Shown here: positions 26,883 through 37,505 of the stretch, one piece after another | How the letters are laid out: each line of letters opens with the position of its first letter | How positions within the stretch are numbered: the stretch's first letter is position 1 | Origin: Nitrosomonas sp. | GTDB taxonomy: Bacteria > Pseudomonadota > Gammaproteobacteria > Burkholderiales > Nitrosomonadaceae | Direction of reading: 5' to 3' | DNA length: 64,000 nt | NCBI GenBank assembly: GCA_019635215.1 | Contig: JAHBZZ010000001.1 | Coordinates: 248,001-312,000, forward strand | Notes under the pieces: model-generated | Databases searched by the model: none | Told to the model about the DNA's origin: nothing | Seen by the model: the letters and a program-made list of their open reading frames with translations, nothing else | Program-made: the position numbers and the translations under genes

Positions 26883-27548
26883 ATGAATTCAGTTCAGGAA
26901 ACCAACAAGCAATTATTTCCAACAGCGGCAACAGGCACGTCTTCCTCTAAAAACAGTGTCGAAAATCCACAAGACCGGTTCCTCAAGCTGCTGGTCACAC
27001 AAATGAAAAATCAAAACCCGCTGAATCCGCTTGATAATGCGGAAGTAACCAGTCAACTGGCACAAATCAGTACAGTCACCGGCATAGATAAACTGAACGA
27101 CACGCTGCAAAAACTGCTTGCCGGCGTCGAAGACAGCCGCGTTGTGGAGGCAACCAATTTGATCGGACACAAAGTATTAGTCCCTGGCAATACAGTGTCG
27201 CTTGAAAATAATGCAGCATTGGGCGGATTCGAACTGCCGCAATCTGTCGACAAAATGAGCGTCACAATTTTGGATAATTCGGGTATTGCAGTGCGCACCT
27301 TAGAGCTTGGTGCACAACCTTCCGGCACCAATACCTTTATATGGGACGGCATGACCAGCAGCGGCACTAATGCAGTCAATGGTAACTATACCTTTGCCGT
27401 CAGTGCAAAACAGGGAGACCAGGAAATCAAGCCCAGTCCGCTCGCACTTGGTTTAGTCAACAGTGTTTCGCCCGGTGAGCATGATGCAATACTGGATATG
27501 GGCAAACTTGGACTTTTCGGCATGGCCGATATCAAACAGATTTTTTAG
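26883..27548 (+). CDS. flgD: Flagellar hook-capping protein FlgD
   Basis: A 221-residue scaffold that caps the growing hook and is discarded later. Seen: the FlgD N-terminal block DRFLKLLVTQMKNQNPLNPL (residues about 31-50) followed by SQLAQISTVTGIDKLN, then a Tudor/Ig-like C-terminal part with LIGHKVLVPGN and TFIWDGMTSSG. It lies 13 bases after flgC. Confidence 0.96.
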   Translation: MNSVQETNKQLFPTAATGTSSSKNSVENPQDRFLKLLVTQMKNQNPLNPLDNAEVTSQLAQISTVTGIDKLNDTLQKLLAGVEDSRVVEATNLIGHKVLVPGNTVSLENNAALGGFELPQSVDKMSVTILDNSGIAVRTLELGAQPSGTNTFIWDGMTSSGTNAVNGNYTFAVSAKQGDQEIKPSPLALGLVNSVSPGEHDAILDMGKLGLFGMADIKQIF

Positions 27549-27564
27549 CAATAAGGAGTAAATT

Positions 27565-28830
27565 ATGGGTTTTCAACATGGACTGAGTGGTCTCAATATA
27601 GCATCCCAGAGTCTTGACGTGATTGGTAACAACATTGCCAATGTCAATACAGTCGGTTTTAAGCAATCACAGGCGCAATTCGCGGATGTTTATGCAAGAT
27701 CATTAACAGGCGCAGCCAGTGAAAGCAAAGGACTGGGGGCTAAAGTAGCCACTGTTGCCCAGCAATTTTCACAAGGATCAATATCCACATCGAACAATCC
27801 GCTGGATATTGCGATCAATGGCAACGGTTTTTTCCGTATGAGTGATAACACCGGCGCGATATCGTTTAGCCGCAACGGGCAGTTTCATCTCGATAAAGAC
27901 GGCTACATCGTTAACAGTGACAATGTCAATTTAACCGGTTATGCAGCGGATGCAGAGGGAAAAATATTTAACTCCACACCGACCAATCTGAGAATTTCGA
28001 CAACGGCACTATCGCCACGTCCGACTTCAAATTTTGGCCTGGAACTCAATCTGGATTCCCGTGCTGAGGTACCTGCGCCACTACCGGCTTTTAATGCGAC
28101 AGACCCAACCACCTATAGCGGCACAACATCAGGCACAATCTACGACAGCTTGGGAAATGCCCATGTTCTTTCGTTGTATTTTCAGAAAAATGCGGCTAAC
28201 GCCTGGGATATGTACGCAACCGTTGACGGCGCATCGACACCCGCAGGTGTTCCTATCGGCGTTACACTGGGTGGCGGTGCATCCCAGGCATTAACTTTTG
28301 ATAGTAATGGTATTTTAACTTCACCCGCAACACCTATTGCTATATCAGTGGATCTGGCAACAATAGATCCGGAACTTGGTGCCACGTCACCGCTCGACTT
28401 CACTTTCGATTTAAACAACTCAACCCAGTTTGGCACTGGATTTGGCGTTAACGCAATTACACAGGATGGTTACACTTCAGGAACGCTGGCCGGCTACACG
28501 ATTAGCTCTGAAGGTTTTATTACCGGCAACTATACCAATTCTGAAACAAAGATACTTGGCCGGGTCGCATTGGCAAGTTTCGCTAATCCACAAGGCTTAT
28601 CACCAATTGGAAACAATTTATGGCTTGAAACCTCTGCATCCGGACAACCGCTGGTCGGTGCGCCCGGTACCGGAATTCTAGGCGTATTACAGTCATCCGC
28701 TGTTGAAGATTCAAATGTAGACCTGACCGCTGAGTTGGTCAAAATGATCACGACACAACGGACTTATCAGGCCAATGCCAAAACCATTGAGACTCAGGAC
28801 GCTATATTGCAGACTCTGGTTAATCTTTAA
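27565..28830 (+). CDS. flgE: Flagellar hook protein FlgE
   Basis: A 421-residue hook subunit. Seen: N-terminal GFQHGLSGLNIASQSLDVIG with NNIANVNTVGFK, the flgE central domain starting near SGTTSGTIYDSLGNAHVLSLYF, and C-terminal NVDLTAELVKMITTQRTYQANAKTIETQDAILQTLVNL. An AAGGAG ribosome site precedes the start. Length is typical for betaproteobacterial FlgE. Confidence 0.97.
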   Translation: MGFQHGLSGLNIASQSLDVIGNNIANVNTVGFKQSQAQFADVYARSLTGAASESKGLGAKVATVAQQFSQGSISTSNNPLDIAINGNGFFRMSDNTGAISFSRNGQFHLDKDGYIVNSDNVNLTGYAADAEGKIFNSTPTNLRISTTALSPRPTSNFGLELNLDSRAEVPAPLPAFNATDPTTYSGTTSGTIYDSLGNAHVLSLYFQKNAANAWDMYATVDGASTPAGVPIGVTLGGGASQALTFDSNGILTSPATPIAISVDLATIDPELGATSPLDFTFDLNNSTQFGTGFGVNAITQDGYTSGTLAGYTISSEGFITGNYTNSETKILGRVALASFANPQGLSPIGNNLWLETSASGQPLVGAPGTGILGVLQSSAVEDSNVDLTAELVKMITTQRTYQANAKTIETQDAILQTLVNL

Positions 28831-28874
28831 TTAGCCATAAACAAGAGCCATAACCACTGAGATAGGCAGATAAA

Positions 28875-29618
28875 ATGGATCGTTTAATCTATACCGCAAT
28901 GTCAGGCGCCGTTCACGCGCTGAATCAAAAAGCGACTGTATCGCACAACCTGGCGAATGCATCCACGACCGGTTATCGTGCGGAAACCAATGCATTCCGT
29001 GCCGTTCCCGTCTATGGCGACGGCCTGCCCACGCGCGCTTTCGTATTAGATTCAACCACTGGCGCAGATTTTACGCCGGGCCCCATACAGCAAACCGATA
29101 GAAATCTTGACATCGCCATCCGCGGATCAGGATGGATTGCAGTGCAGCTGCCGAACGGTGAGGAAGCTTATACACGTAATGGTAGTCTTCAAGTCAATTC
29201 AGCCGGGATTCTACAAACGCATAACGGCCTGAATGTCAAAGGTGATCACGGCACCATTACGGTACCGCTGGAAAATCGTATCACTATTGCGAAAGACGGC
29301 ACGGTCTCCGCTGTACCGATAACACCGCTGCCCAATACAGTAGCCATTGTCGGCCGCATCAAATTAGTCGACCCGCCTGAAGATCAGCTCGTTAAAGGCG
29401 CTGATGGGCTATTTCGCATGAAAAATGGTACGGTTCCATTACCGTCAGCGCATGTCACATTGGTTGATGGTGCACTGGAAGGCAGTAATGTCAATCTCGT
29501 TCATGAAATGGTCAGTATGATTTCGCTTGCGCGTCAGTTTGATACGTACATGAAAATGCTGGAAAGCGCTGACCGCAATGCGCAACAAGCCAGTGAAATC
29601 CTGGTGGTCAGGGCATAA
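28875..29618 (+). CDS. flgF: Flagellar basal-body rod protein FlgF
   Basis: A 247-residue rod protein. Seen: MDRLIYTAMSGAVHALNQKA with HNLANASTTGYRAE, the GSGWIAVQLPNGEEAYTRNGSL block typical of FlgF/FlgG, and the C-terminal SNVNLVHEMVSMISLARQFDTYMKML. It follows flgE after 44 bases and precedes flgG by 52. Confidence 0.96.
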   Translation: MDRLIYTAMSGAVHALNQKATVSHNLANASTTGYRAETNAFRAVPVYGDGLPTRAFVLDSTTGADFTPGPIQQTDRNLDIAIRGSGWIAVQLPNGEEAYTRNGSLQVNSAGILQTHNGLNVKGDHGTITVPLENRITIAKDGTVSAVPITPLPNTVAIVGRIKLVDPPEDQLVKGADGLFRMKNGTVPLPSAHVTLVDGALEGSNVNLVHEMVSMISLARQFDTYMKMLESADRNAQQASEILVVRA

Positions 29619-29670
29619 GCTGTCCAGCCGGTGGCCACACTCAATTGATACAGAAAAATCGGAGTAAATT

Positions 29671-30453
29671 ATGATACGTTCATTATGGATATCAAAAACA
29701 GGCCTTGACGCACAACAAACTAAAATGGATGTTGTCGCCAATAATCTGGCTAATGTCAGTACGAATGGATTCAAGCGCGCGCGTGCGGTTTTCGAGGATC
29801 TGCTCTATCAGACGATACGCCAGCCCGGCGCGCAGTCGTCCCAACAGACACAAATTCCTTCCGGGCTTCAATTGGGTGTCGGCGTACGCCCAGTCGCCAC
29901 AGAAAGCATTTTCACGCAAGGCAATCTGCAGCAAACCGGAAACTCGCGTGATGTCGCAATACAAGGTGAAGGTTTTTTTCAGGTACTGATGCCGGATGGC
30001 ACAACCGCTTATACCCGGGACGGCGCATTTCAGTCTGACATTAACGGACAGTTTGTCACATCCAGCGGCTACGTTGTACAACCCGCCATCACGATTCCGC
30101 CGAATACATTAAGCATCACTGTTGCACGCGACGGTACCGTCTCAGCACTGATGCCCGGCGCACAGACGCCCATACAGGTCGGCAATATCCAATTGGCAAG
30201 TTTCATCAATCCGGCCGGTTTGCAGAAAATGGGGGAAAATCTTTATGTAGAAACGGCTTCCAGCGGTGTGGCTACGCCGAACGCCCCCGGCACCAATGGC
30301 TTAGGGCTGCTTAACCAGGGTTTTGTAGAAACATCCAATGTCAATGTAGTCGAAGAATTGGTTGGCATGATTCAGACGCAGCGCGCTTATGAAATCAATT
30401 CCAAATCCATAGAAACATCCGATCGCATGCTCCAGAGATTAACACAGTTATAA
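29671..30453 (+). CDS. flgG: Flagellar distal rod protein FlgG
   Basis: A 260-residue distal rod subunit, the usual length. Seen: [20 protein letters not shown] with [21 protein letters not shown], the FlgG-specific [32 protein letters not shown] and the C-terminal [26 protein letters not shown]-type ribosome site precedes the ATG. Confidence 0.97.
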   Translation: MIRSLWISKTGLDAQQTKMDVVANNLANVSTNGFKRARAVFEDLLYQTIRQPGAQSSQQTQIPSGLQLGVGVRPVATESIFTQGNLQQTGNSRDVAIQGEGFFQVLMPDGTTAYTRDGAFQSDINGQFVTSSGYVVQPAITIPPNTLSITVARDGTVSALMPGAQTPIQVGNIQLASFINPAGLQKMGENLYVETASSGVATPNAPGTNGLGLLNQGFVETSNVNVVEELVGMIQTQRAYEINSKSIETSDRMLQRLTQL

Positions 30454-30478
30454 AACTGAATCATTTTCGGAGTTATTC

Positions 30479-31189
30479 ATGGCACACCATTTTGAACGGC
30501 AACATGACAAGCTGTGTTTTTTATCACTAGCCTCATGTGTCCTGCTGCTCGGCGGATGCGCAACACCACCTGCGACGAGCACGCACCAGCCTTTTACGAT
30601 ACCACCCAGGGAATCTCCTATTATGAGTGAAGCAAGCGGCGGCATCTTTCAGGCAGTCGGCCACATTCCCGGCAGGCGTTACACGCCGCTATTTGAAGAC
30701 CGGCGCGCACGCGGTATCGGCGATACCATTATCGTCACCCTGAATGAAAAAACCAATGCACGCAAAAGCTCGGGCAGCAATGTTAACCGCTCAAGTGAAA
30801 TGGGTTTTTCCATACCGACAGCCATCCTTGGGATACCGTTAAACTTCCTCGGCGGCACCGAGCTTGAAACCGCGTCAAACAATACATTCGACGGTAAAGG
30901 CGCCAGCTCAAGCAATAACGATTTCACCGGCACGATATCGGTAACCGTCCTTGATGTTTTACCCAATGGCAATTTACTCGTCAGCGGCGAGAAGCAGGTC
31001 GGCATCAACCAAGGCCATGAATTTATCCGCCTCTCAGGCGTTATCAATCCGATCAATATCATCCACAATACCGTTTCATCGGTACAGGTTGCCGATGCAC
31101 GCATTGAATATCGATCAAACGGCTATATCGATGAAGCGCAGACGATGGGCTGGCTGTCGCGTTTCTTTCTCAATGTTTCACCTTTCTAA
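30479..31189 (+). CDS. flgH: Flagellar L-ring lipoprotein FlgH
   Basis: A 236-residue outer-membrane ring protein. Seen: a lipoprotein signal LLLGGC (lipid-modified Cys near residue 25), [20 protein letters not shown], and the core [33 protein letters not shown] and [18 protein letters not shown] near the C terminus. It is 25 bases after flgG. Confidence 0.97.
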   Translation: MAHHFERQHDKLCFLSLASCVLLLGGCATPPATSTHQPFTIPPRESPIMSEASGGIFQAVGHIPGRRYTPLFEDRRARGIGDTIIVTLNEKTNARKSSGSNVNRSSEMGFSIPTAILGIPLNFLGGTELETASNNTFDGKGASSSNNDFTGTISVTVLDVLPNGNLLVSGEKQVGINQGHEFIRLSGVINPINIIHNTVSSVQVADARIEYRSNGYIDEAQTMGWLSRFFLNVSPF

Positions 31190-31213
31190 TACTTTAATTG
31201 TCATCCGAAAAGG

Positions 31214-32347
31214 ATGATGAGATCAGTGATCAATGCCATGAAAATCCATATTCAGCTTTTTCCTTTGATATTGATGATCGTTTTTTTGACTTCCGGTCTT
31301 GCCCAGGCGGAACGCATCAGGGATCTGACCACCATTCAAGGTGTCCGTAATAATCAGTTAATCGGTTACGGCTTGGTTGTGGGTCTGGATGGCACCGGGG
31401 ATCAAACCACACAAACGCCTTTTACCGTGCAAAGCATTATCAACATGATGGGGCAATTGGGTATGAATCTTCCGCCCGGGACCAATTTGCAATTACGCAA
31501 TGTCGCGGCCGCAATGGTCACCGCCACCCTGCCCCCTTTTGCCAGGCCCGGTCAGCAAATCGATGTCACCGTTTCTTCCATGGGTAATGCCAAAAGCTTG
31601 CGCGGCGGCACATTGTTGATGACACCGTTAAAAGGTGCCGACAATCAGGTCTATGCCATCGCACAGGGCAATCTTCTGGTCGGTGGCGCCGGTGCGGCGG
31701 CGGCTGGCAGCAGTGTGCAGATCAATCACTTGAATGCCGGCAGAATCAGTGGCGGCGCGACTGTGGAACGTGCTGTTCCTGCCGCGCTAGGCCAAGAGGA
31801 TCATATTCACCTGGAACTCAATTCCACCAATTTCACGACAGTCACGCGCATCGTTGAAGCGATCAACAGGATTTATCCCGGCAGGGCATTTGCAGTCGAC
31901 GGACGTCTCGTGCAGGTAAAAGCGCCACTGAACACAAGTGAACGTGTAATGTTCATATCACAGATCGAAAGCCTGGACATTACACCGGCAAGAGATGCCG
32001 CAAAAGTGATCGTTAATTCCCGCACGGGCTCTGTCGCCATGAATCAATCTGTAACCTTGGAACCCAGCGCCATAGCGCATGGAAATCTTTCCATCATTAT
32101 CAATAGTGAGCCGGTCATCAGCCAGCCAGGTCCTTTTGCCGAACGTGGCGAGACGGTTGTCGCACAACGCGCGCAGGTAGAAATACGCAGCGACGAAGGC
32201 AATTTGATGCTTTTATCCAGCGGAGCCAATCTGGGCGAAGTGGTTAAGGCACTAACCGCCATCGGCGCAACCACACAAGACTTATTATCCATACTACAGG
32301 CACTTAAAGCGGCAGGTTCATTGCGCGCCGAACTGGAAGTCATATAG
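31214..32347 (+). CDS. flgI: Flagellar P-ring protein FlgI
   Basis: A 377-residue periplasmic ring protein. Signal peptide ends at AQA before ERIRDLTTIQGVRNNQLIGY (about residue 32). Seen: GLVVGLDGTGDQT, LPPGTNLQLRNVAAAMVTA, GGTLLMTPLKGAD and the C-terminal LGEVVKALTAIGATTQDLLSI. The ATG at 31214 has an AAAAGG just before it; a start at 31238 is equally possible. FlgA upstream on the other strand is its chaperone. Confidence 0.97.
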   Translation: MMRSVINAMKIHIQLFPLILMIVFLTSGLAQAERIRDLTTIQGVRNNQLIGYGLVVGLDGTGDQTTQTPFTVQSIINMMGQLGMNLPPGTNLQLRNVAAAMVTATLPPFARPGQQIDVTVSSMGNAKSLRGGTLLMTPLKGADNQVYAIAQGNLLVGGAGAAAAGSSVQINHLNAGRISGGATVERAVPAALGQEDHIHLELNSTNFTTVTRIVEAINRIYPGRAFAVDGRLVQVKAPLNTSERVMFISQIESLDITPARDAAKVIVNSRTGSVAMNQSVTLEPSAIAHGNLSIIINSEPVISQPGPFAERGETVVAQRAQVEIRSDEGNLMLLSSGANLGEVVKALTAIGATTQDLLSILQALKAAGSLRAELEVI

Positions 32348-32361
32348 AGGATCATACCATC

Positions 32362-33477
32362 ATGATGAATTCGCTTGATTACACCGGCAAACTTGCCATC
32401 GATAGCAAGAGCATTGATGATCTGCAATTATTGTCAAGGCAGGATTCTAAAAAAGCCTTACGGGAAGCCGCAAAACAATTTGAAGCCTTGTTTTTTCATA
32501 TGCTTGTTAAAAGCATGCGCGATGCAACCATGAAAAGCGGACTGATCGATAGCCAGCAGACTCAGTTCTATACTGAAATGTATGATCAGCAATTATCGCA
32601 AACCCTCGCCTCCAAAGGTATAGGGCTCGCCGATATGATGGTCGAACAACTGACGCGCACTTATGGTGAATCCGACCAGGCAGCGTCTTTAACAAAATTG
32701 ATCGAGAACGAACCATTCGCGCCATCTTCACTAGACAAATCTGATAACTCCGCCGTTCTTCCGCAGGCGCATCTGGCGAACCAGCCTGGGTCAGCCAATC
32801 AATCATCATCCAATGCAAACGCACCTGACCGCAGGAGTATTGATGCTGCTCTAACTGCAATGATAGACAAGTCTTACCAACTCTGGCCGCTTGAGCAAAA
32901 TACGGCAAAAATTCCAGCACATGAAAATACGGCTTCATTAAGCAGCAACCCGAATAACGTTTTCACGGCACAACCCGCATTAAGCAAGACATCGGGATCC
33001 GTATTCAGTAAAACAACCGATTTTATCAATATGCTTATGCCTCACGCTCACGTCGCATCACAATCGACCGGAATACCGGCACATTTCATGTTAGCGCAGG
33101 CTGCGCTCGAAAGCGGCTGGGGCAAACATGAAATACGCCGCGCTGATAATTCTCCAAGTTATAACTTGTTTGGTATCAAAGCCGGCAGTCGTTGGCAAGG
33201 CGAAACGGTTGAAACAGTAACAACAGAATACATCAACGGTGTTCCGCAGAAAACGGTCGAGAAATTCCGTGCTTACAATTCTTATGAAGAAAGTTTCCGT
33301 GATTATGCCAATCTGCTTTCCAACAATCCACGATACGTCAATGTTGTAAACACACAGAATGCCGCTGAATTTGCGTATGGCCTGCAAAAGGCAGGATATG
33401 CAACCGATCCGCAATATGGCAATAAACTGATGCGCATTTTGAATAATCCGGCTTTGTACAAACAGGATGTTATTTAA
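32362..33477 (+). CDS. flgJ: Flagellar rod cap and muramidase FlgJ
   Basis: A 371-residue bifunctional protein. N-terminal rod-binding domain: AAKQFEALFFHMLVKSMRDA and LIDSQQTQFYTEMYDQQLSQ (about 36-85). A low-complexity linker covers about 115-215. The C-terminal glucosaminidase domain has HFMLAQAALESGWGKHEI with the catalytic Glu (about 248) and SYNLFGIKAGSRWQGE. It cuts peptidoglycan so that the rod can pass. Confidence 0.97.
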   Translation: MMNSLDYTGKLAIDSKSIDDLQLLSRQDSKKALREAAKQFEALFFHMLVKSMRDATMKSGLIDSQQTQFYTEMYDQQLSQTLASKGIGLADMMVEQLTRTYGESDQAASLTKLIENEPFAPSSLDKSDNSAVLPQAHLANQPGSANQSSSNANAPDRRSIDAALTAMIDKSYQLWPLEQNTAKIPAHENTASLSSNPNNVFTAQPALSKTSGSVFSKTTDFINMLMPHAHVASQSTGIPAHFMLAQAALESGWGKHEIRRADNSPSYNLFGIKAGSRWQGETVETVTTEYINGVPQKTVEKFRAYNSYEESFRDYANLLSNNPRYVNVVNTQNAAEFAYGLQKAGYATDPQYGNKLMRILNNPALYKQDVI

Positions 33478-33573
33478 TTTTTAGCTTTTTTTGCCGTTGA
33501 AACATCACAGCAGTATAAGTCACCTGACTACAGAAATATTTATATCCAAAATTTTCAGAATTTAATTTCAGCT

Positions 33574-35487
33574 ATGGGTAATATACTAGGAACCGGTATT
33601 TCAGGGTTGCATGCGGCGCAAGCCAACTTGCTTACGACAAGCCATAATATTACAAACGTCGATACGCCAGGATATTCAAGGCAGCAGGCCATTCAGAGCA
33701 CCGCCATTCCGCTGGCAACGGGATCAGGTTTCATCGGCAGCGGTGTCAATGTCGCAACCGTGAAGCGCATTCACGATCAGTTCCTGACCACACAGCTGAT
33801 ACAGGTACAGTCGCAAAGCAGTCAACTGGCTGCGCACCATAATCAGATCAGCCGGATCGACAACCTCCTGGCCGATCCAATTACCGGATTGTCCCCGTCT
33901 TTACAGGATTTTTTTAACGGCGTTAATGACGTTGCGTCTAACCCCTCTTCGGTACCCTCACGCCAGGCCATGATCAGCAATGCGGAATCTCTGGTATCAC
34001 GCCTGCACAGCCTGGATCATCAATTATCCGAAATGCGTGATGGTATTAATACCGAAATCAAAAGCACCGTCAGCGAAGTCAATTCACTGACCGGACAGAT
34101 TGCTAAATTGAATTACAATATCCTGGTGGCCGAAGGCGCGGGTGCCGGTCATCCGGCAAATGATTTACATGATCAACGCGATGCGCTTGTCAATCAGCTC
34201 AGCAAATTTATAAATACCGACGTAGTAAAACAAAGCGACGGCACATACAACGTTTTTATCGGTACCGGCCAGGCCGTGGTCGTTGGTGTTGAAGCAATGC
34301 CGCTTAAGGCCGTGACATCGCCCGATAACCCCCAGGAACTGACTATCGGAATCAACACGGGCAGCAAAACGATTATATTGCCCGAAAACCAGATACAGGG
34401 TGGCAGTCTGGGCGGCATTTTAAATTTTCGCAGTACATCGTTGAATGAGGCACAAAATTCATTAGGCCGCATTGCTATTAATCTGGCACAGACGTTTAAT
34501 GATCAACATCGATTAGGGATGGATTTAAACGGCAATCTGGGAACTGATTTCTTTACTGTGCCCCAACCACAGGTTTCTTCATCTGCGTTCAATGATCCGG
34601 CATCCGATATTACAGTCGACATCAGTAATGTTAATGAATTGACAACAAGCGATTACCGTTTCTCTTACGACGGTACAAATTACAGTCTAACTCGATTATC
34701 CGATAACAGCACAGTCAGCACGACCACGATACCGTCGCCAGGATCGCCGCTGATGATGGATGGCGTCAGAATTACGGACGCAGTAATCAATGCAAATGAA
34801 AGATTTCTGATCCAGCCGACCATCAATGGCGCAAAAAATATTGCCACCGCTATTTCGGATACTTCAAAAATAGCTGCTGCGACGCCCATCCGCACCGAGG
34901 CCGCATTGGCCAACACGGGCAATGCCACAATAAGCCAGGGCAGCATCAATCCTTTGCCGTTGGATTCAAATCTGCAACAACCGGTTACCATTACATTCCA
35001 TTCTCCCTATGACGGTCAATTCGATGTTACCGGAACAGGTACCGGACTACCGGCAACCAATCTTGTCTACACAGAAGGTGCCGACATCAGTTTCAACGGC
35101 TGGACAGTTCAAATAAAAGGTCAGCCGGCCGCTGGCGATATATTTTCCATTAAACCCAACAATGGCGGAAATGCGGATAATCGTAACGCCTTGCTACTCG
35201 CCGAACTGCAGACAAAAAGCACCATGGCGAATGGCACAGCTTCATTTCAGGAAGCCTATGGGCAAATGGTCAGCCTGATTGGCAACAAAACCCGCGAACT
35301 AGAAGTAACCAGCACAATACAAGCCAACCTGGTCACTCAGACGCAGCGCTCCATAGAAGCATTATCCGGTGTCAACCTGAATGAAGAAGCAGCCAATTTA
35401 TTGCGGTTCCAGCAAGCTTTTCAGGCTGCGAGTAAAGTGATCGAGATCAGTCATTCCCTGTTTGATTCCATACTTCGAATTGGTTAA
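33574..35487 (+). CDS. flgK: Flagellar hook-filament junction protein FlgK
   Basis: A 637-residue junction protein (HAP1). Seen: GTGISGLHAAQANLLTTSHN with NVDTPGYSRQQ, DFFNGVNDVASNPSSVPSRQ (about 109-128), and the C-terminal SGVNLNEEAANLLRFQQAFQ with KVIEISHSLFDSIL. It begins after a 96-bp gap that may hold a separate late promoter, although no sigma-28 site is obvious. Confidence 0.97.
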   Translation: MGNILGTGISGLHAAQANLLTTSHNITNVDTPGYSRQQAIQSTAIPLATGSGFIGSGVNVATVKRIHDQFLTTQLIQVQSQSSQLAAHHNQISRIDNLLADPITGLSPSLQDFFNGVNDVASNPSSVPSRQAMISNAESLVSRLHSLDHQLSEMRDGINTEIKSTVSEVNSLTGQIAKLNYNILVAEGAGAGHPANDLHDQRDALVNQLSKFINTDVVKQSDGTYNVFIGTGQAVVVGVEAMPLKAVTSPDNPQELTIGINTGSKTIILPENQIQGGSLGGILNFRSTSLNEAQNSLGRIAINLAQTFNDQHRLGMDLNGNLGTDFFTVPQPQVSSSAFNDPASDITVDISNVNELTTSDYRFSYDGTNYSLTRLSDNSTVSTTTIPSPGSPLMMDGVRITDAVINANERFLIQPTINGAKNIATAISDTSKIAAATPIRTEAALANTGNATISQGSINPLPLDSNLQQPVTITFHSPYDGQFDVTGTGTGLPATNLVYTEGADISFNGWTVQIKGQPAAGDIFSIKPNNGGNADNRNALLLAELQTKSTMANGTASFQEAYGQMVSLIGNKTRELEVTSTIQANLVTQTQRSIEALSGVNLNEEAANLLRFQQAFQAASKVIEISHSLFDSILRIG

Positions 35488-35520
35488 TAGGGACTAAAAC
35501 AAAAACCGGAGGATTACATT

Positions 35521-36732
35521 ATGCGTGTCAGTACCAATGGAATGTTTGATTCGGGCACAGCCACACTGTTGCAACTGCAGGAAGCCTTAGTCAAAACACA
35601 GCAACAGTTATCAACAGGCCGACGCATTTTAACACCGTCAGACGACCCTATTGCAGCGGCGCAGGCAGTCAATCTGTCGCAAGCGGCATCGATTAACACG
35701 CAGTATTCGACCAACCGCGGTCATGCAATGGCCTCTCTTGGATTGGTTGAAACAGCCTTGGTGGATATTTCCGAAAATTTGCAAAATATCCGCCAAATAG
35801 CCGTACAGGCGGGTAATACCACTTTAACGGATTCCGATCGAAAAATCCTGGCCACCGAGCTTCGCAGCCGATTTGAGGCCATATTGGGACAAGCCAATAT
35901 TACAGACGGCACAGGAAATTACCTGTTTTCCGGCTTTCAGGGAAAAACACAGCCTTTTACCCATTCCGGCTTCAATGTTCAATATCAGGGTGACCAGGGA
36001 CAACGCTTAAATCAGGTCGGTTCAACCCGCCAGATTGCTGTCAGCAACTCTGGCACCGATACTTTCGAACGCATTAAAAATGGCAATGGTATCTTCACCA
36101 CAGCCGCAAATCCTGCCAATACCGGCGACGGAACGATCACTGCCGGTTCAGTCACAAATCCGGCCAATCTGACCGGACATCACTACGAAATCACATTTTC
36201 TGCCGGTGCTGGCGGTTTAACTTATGATGTTGTGAATACAACAACGGGAACGACGCTATCCAGCGGCAATAGCTTTGCTGACAACGGTATTATTCAATTT
36301 GACGGCCTGCAGTTCAGCATCGATAACACCCCTGCTCCCGGAGATACATTCACGGTATCGCCGAGTACGAACCAGAGTATTTTTAAAACGATTGGCGATT
36401 TAATTACTGCCTTGGAAACACCCGTCAGAGGAGTACCGGGCGGCGACGCAAGATTATCCAACAGTTTGAATTCCGCACTGCAAAACCTGGATAACGGACT
36501 GGAACAGATTCTGACGACACGTGCTTCAATCGGCTCAAGAATGCAGGAAATTGAGGCGCTTAACAGTCAAGGCAGCGATCTCGAAATTCAGTATGAGAAA
36601 AGGATTTCAGAGCTGCGTGATGTGGATTTTGCTGAAGCCATATCAGAATTGAACAAGCGGCAACTCTATCTGGAAGCGGCACAGAAATCTTTCTCTACGG
36701 TAACGCGCCTGTCTTTGTTTGACTTTATTTAA
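35521..36732 (+). CDS. flgL: Flagellar hook-filament junction protein FlgL
   Basis: A 403-residue flagellin-like junction protein (HAP3). Seen: MRVSTNGMFDSGTATLLQLQ with QLSTGRRILTPSDDPIAAAQA, a variable middle that includes TNPANLTGHHYEITFSAG, and the C-terminal DFAEAISELNKRQLYLEAAQ with KSFSTVTRLSLFDFI. It is the last gene of the flagellar run; no flagellin or flgM/flgN genes follow in this window. Confidence 0.96.
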   Translation: MRVSTNGMFDSGTATLLQLQEALVKTQQQLSTGRRILTPSDDPIAAAQAVNLSQAASINTQYSTNRGHAMASLGLVETALVDISENLQNIRQIAVQAGNTTLTDSDRKILATELRSRFEAILGQANITDGTGNYLFSGFQGKTQPFTHSGFNVQYQGDQGQRLNQVGSTRQIAVSNSGTDTFERIKNGNGIFTTAANPANTGDGTITAGSVTNPANLTGHHYEITFSAGAGGLTYDVVNTTTGTTLSSGNSFADNGIIQFDGLQFSIDNTPAPGDTFTVSPSTNQSIFKTIGDLITALETPVRGVPGGDARLSNSLNSALQNLDNGLEQILTTRASIGSRMQEIEALNSQGSDLEIQYEKRISELRDVDFAEAISELNKRQLYLEAAQKSFSTVTRLSLFDFI

Positions 36733-36795
36733 CAGGCTGTTATATATTTTTGAAAGAGTAATCGGATTATGTATGTAATTTCATCGAAACGCGGG

Positions 36796-37461
36796 TTATT
36801 CTTTAAATTGGTAAACAATACTCGAGGACGGTGTCAGAATCAGCGGCAAATCCAATAATCCCGACGCTGCAAAAGATGGGATGATGATTTCTGTAAAAGG
36901 CACCGACAATCCCGTCGATCCACTGATATGCACAAAACCCTTATTGTGGATAACTTTTTTCAGTCTGAATGAAGCGCTTGTATCGTCATATTCAAAAAGC
37001 AGCGTATTGGTTACCGGTTGAATACGGCTGGTGCTGAATGAAGAAAAAGTGCCACGCGATTGACTCATATCGGTATACATCGAGCTGATGACGATCACCA
37101 GATCATATCCGTTAAAATAAGCCGTTGCATCAATGCTGTCGCGCCTTAAAGGTATTCCATCTATATTGACGGATTCCGGCGTTCCGATAAAACCGATCGC
37201 CGTATCGCTATCGATACAGATACGCTGATCATCTTTAACAAACCTTGGCAAACCGCCACTCAATCTTAAGCGAAACATCCCGTCATCCAAGCTTTCGATC
37301 ACTTCAAACCGGCTTTCAACCGGTATATTTGACGGTGCAGGATCGCTGGCATTTGCCGGGTCTGCGCATTCAAACCCTCGATAGGCAATCGACTGCGCAC
37401 TGGCATGCCATGAAAACATCCCTGCTGAAACAACTATCAGTAAAATTTGAAAAATTTTCAT
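36796..37461 (-). CDS. Exported protein of unknown function
   Basis: A 221-residue protein with a signal peptide (hydrophobic 4-16, cleavage after ASA at about 22). The mature part is beta-rich with two early Cys (FECADP and RICIDSD) that could form a disulfide, and no membrane segment. No family is recognised. It is convergent with flgL and separated from rnfH by 44 bases with an independent start, so its context says little about its role. Confidence 0.7.
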   Translation of the reverse strand: MKIFQILLIVVSAGMFSWHASAQSIAYRGFECADPANASDPAPSNIPVESRFEVIESLDDGMFRLRLSGGLPRFVKDDQRICIDSDTAIGFIGTPESVNIDGIPLRRDSIDATAYFNGYDLVIVISSMYTDMSQSRGTFSSFSTSRIQPVTNTLLFEYDDTSASFRLKKVIHNKGFVHISGSTGLSVPFTEIIIPSFAASGLLDLPLILTPSSSIVYQFKE

Positions 37462-37505
37462 GACATTTCCTCGCGGATTAGAAATGCATTGTATCGATAC
37501 AAAAA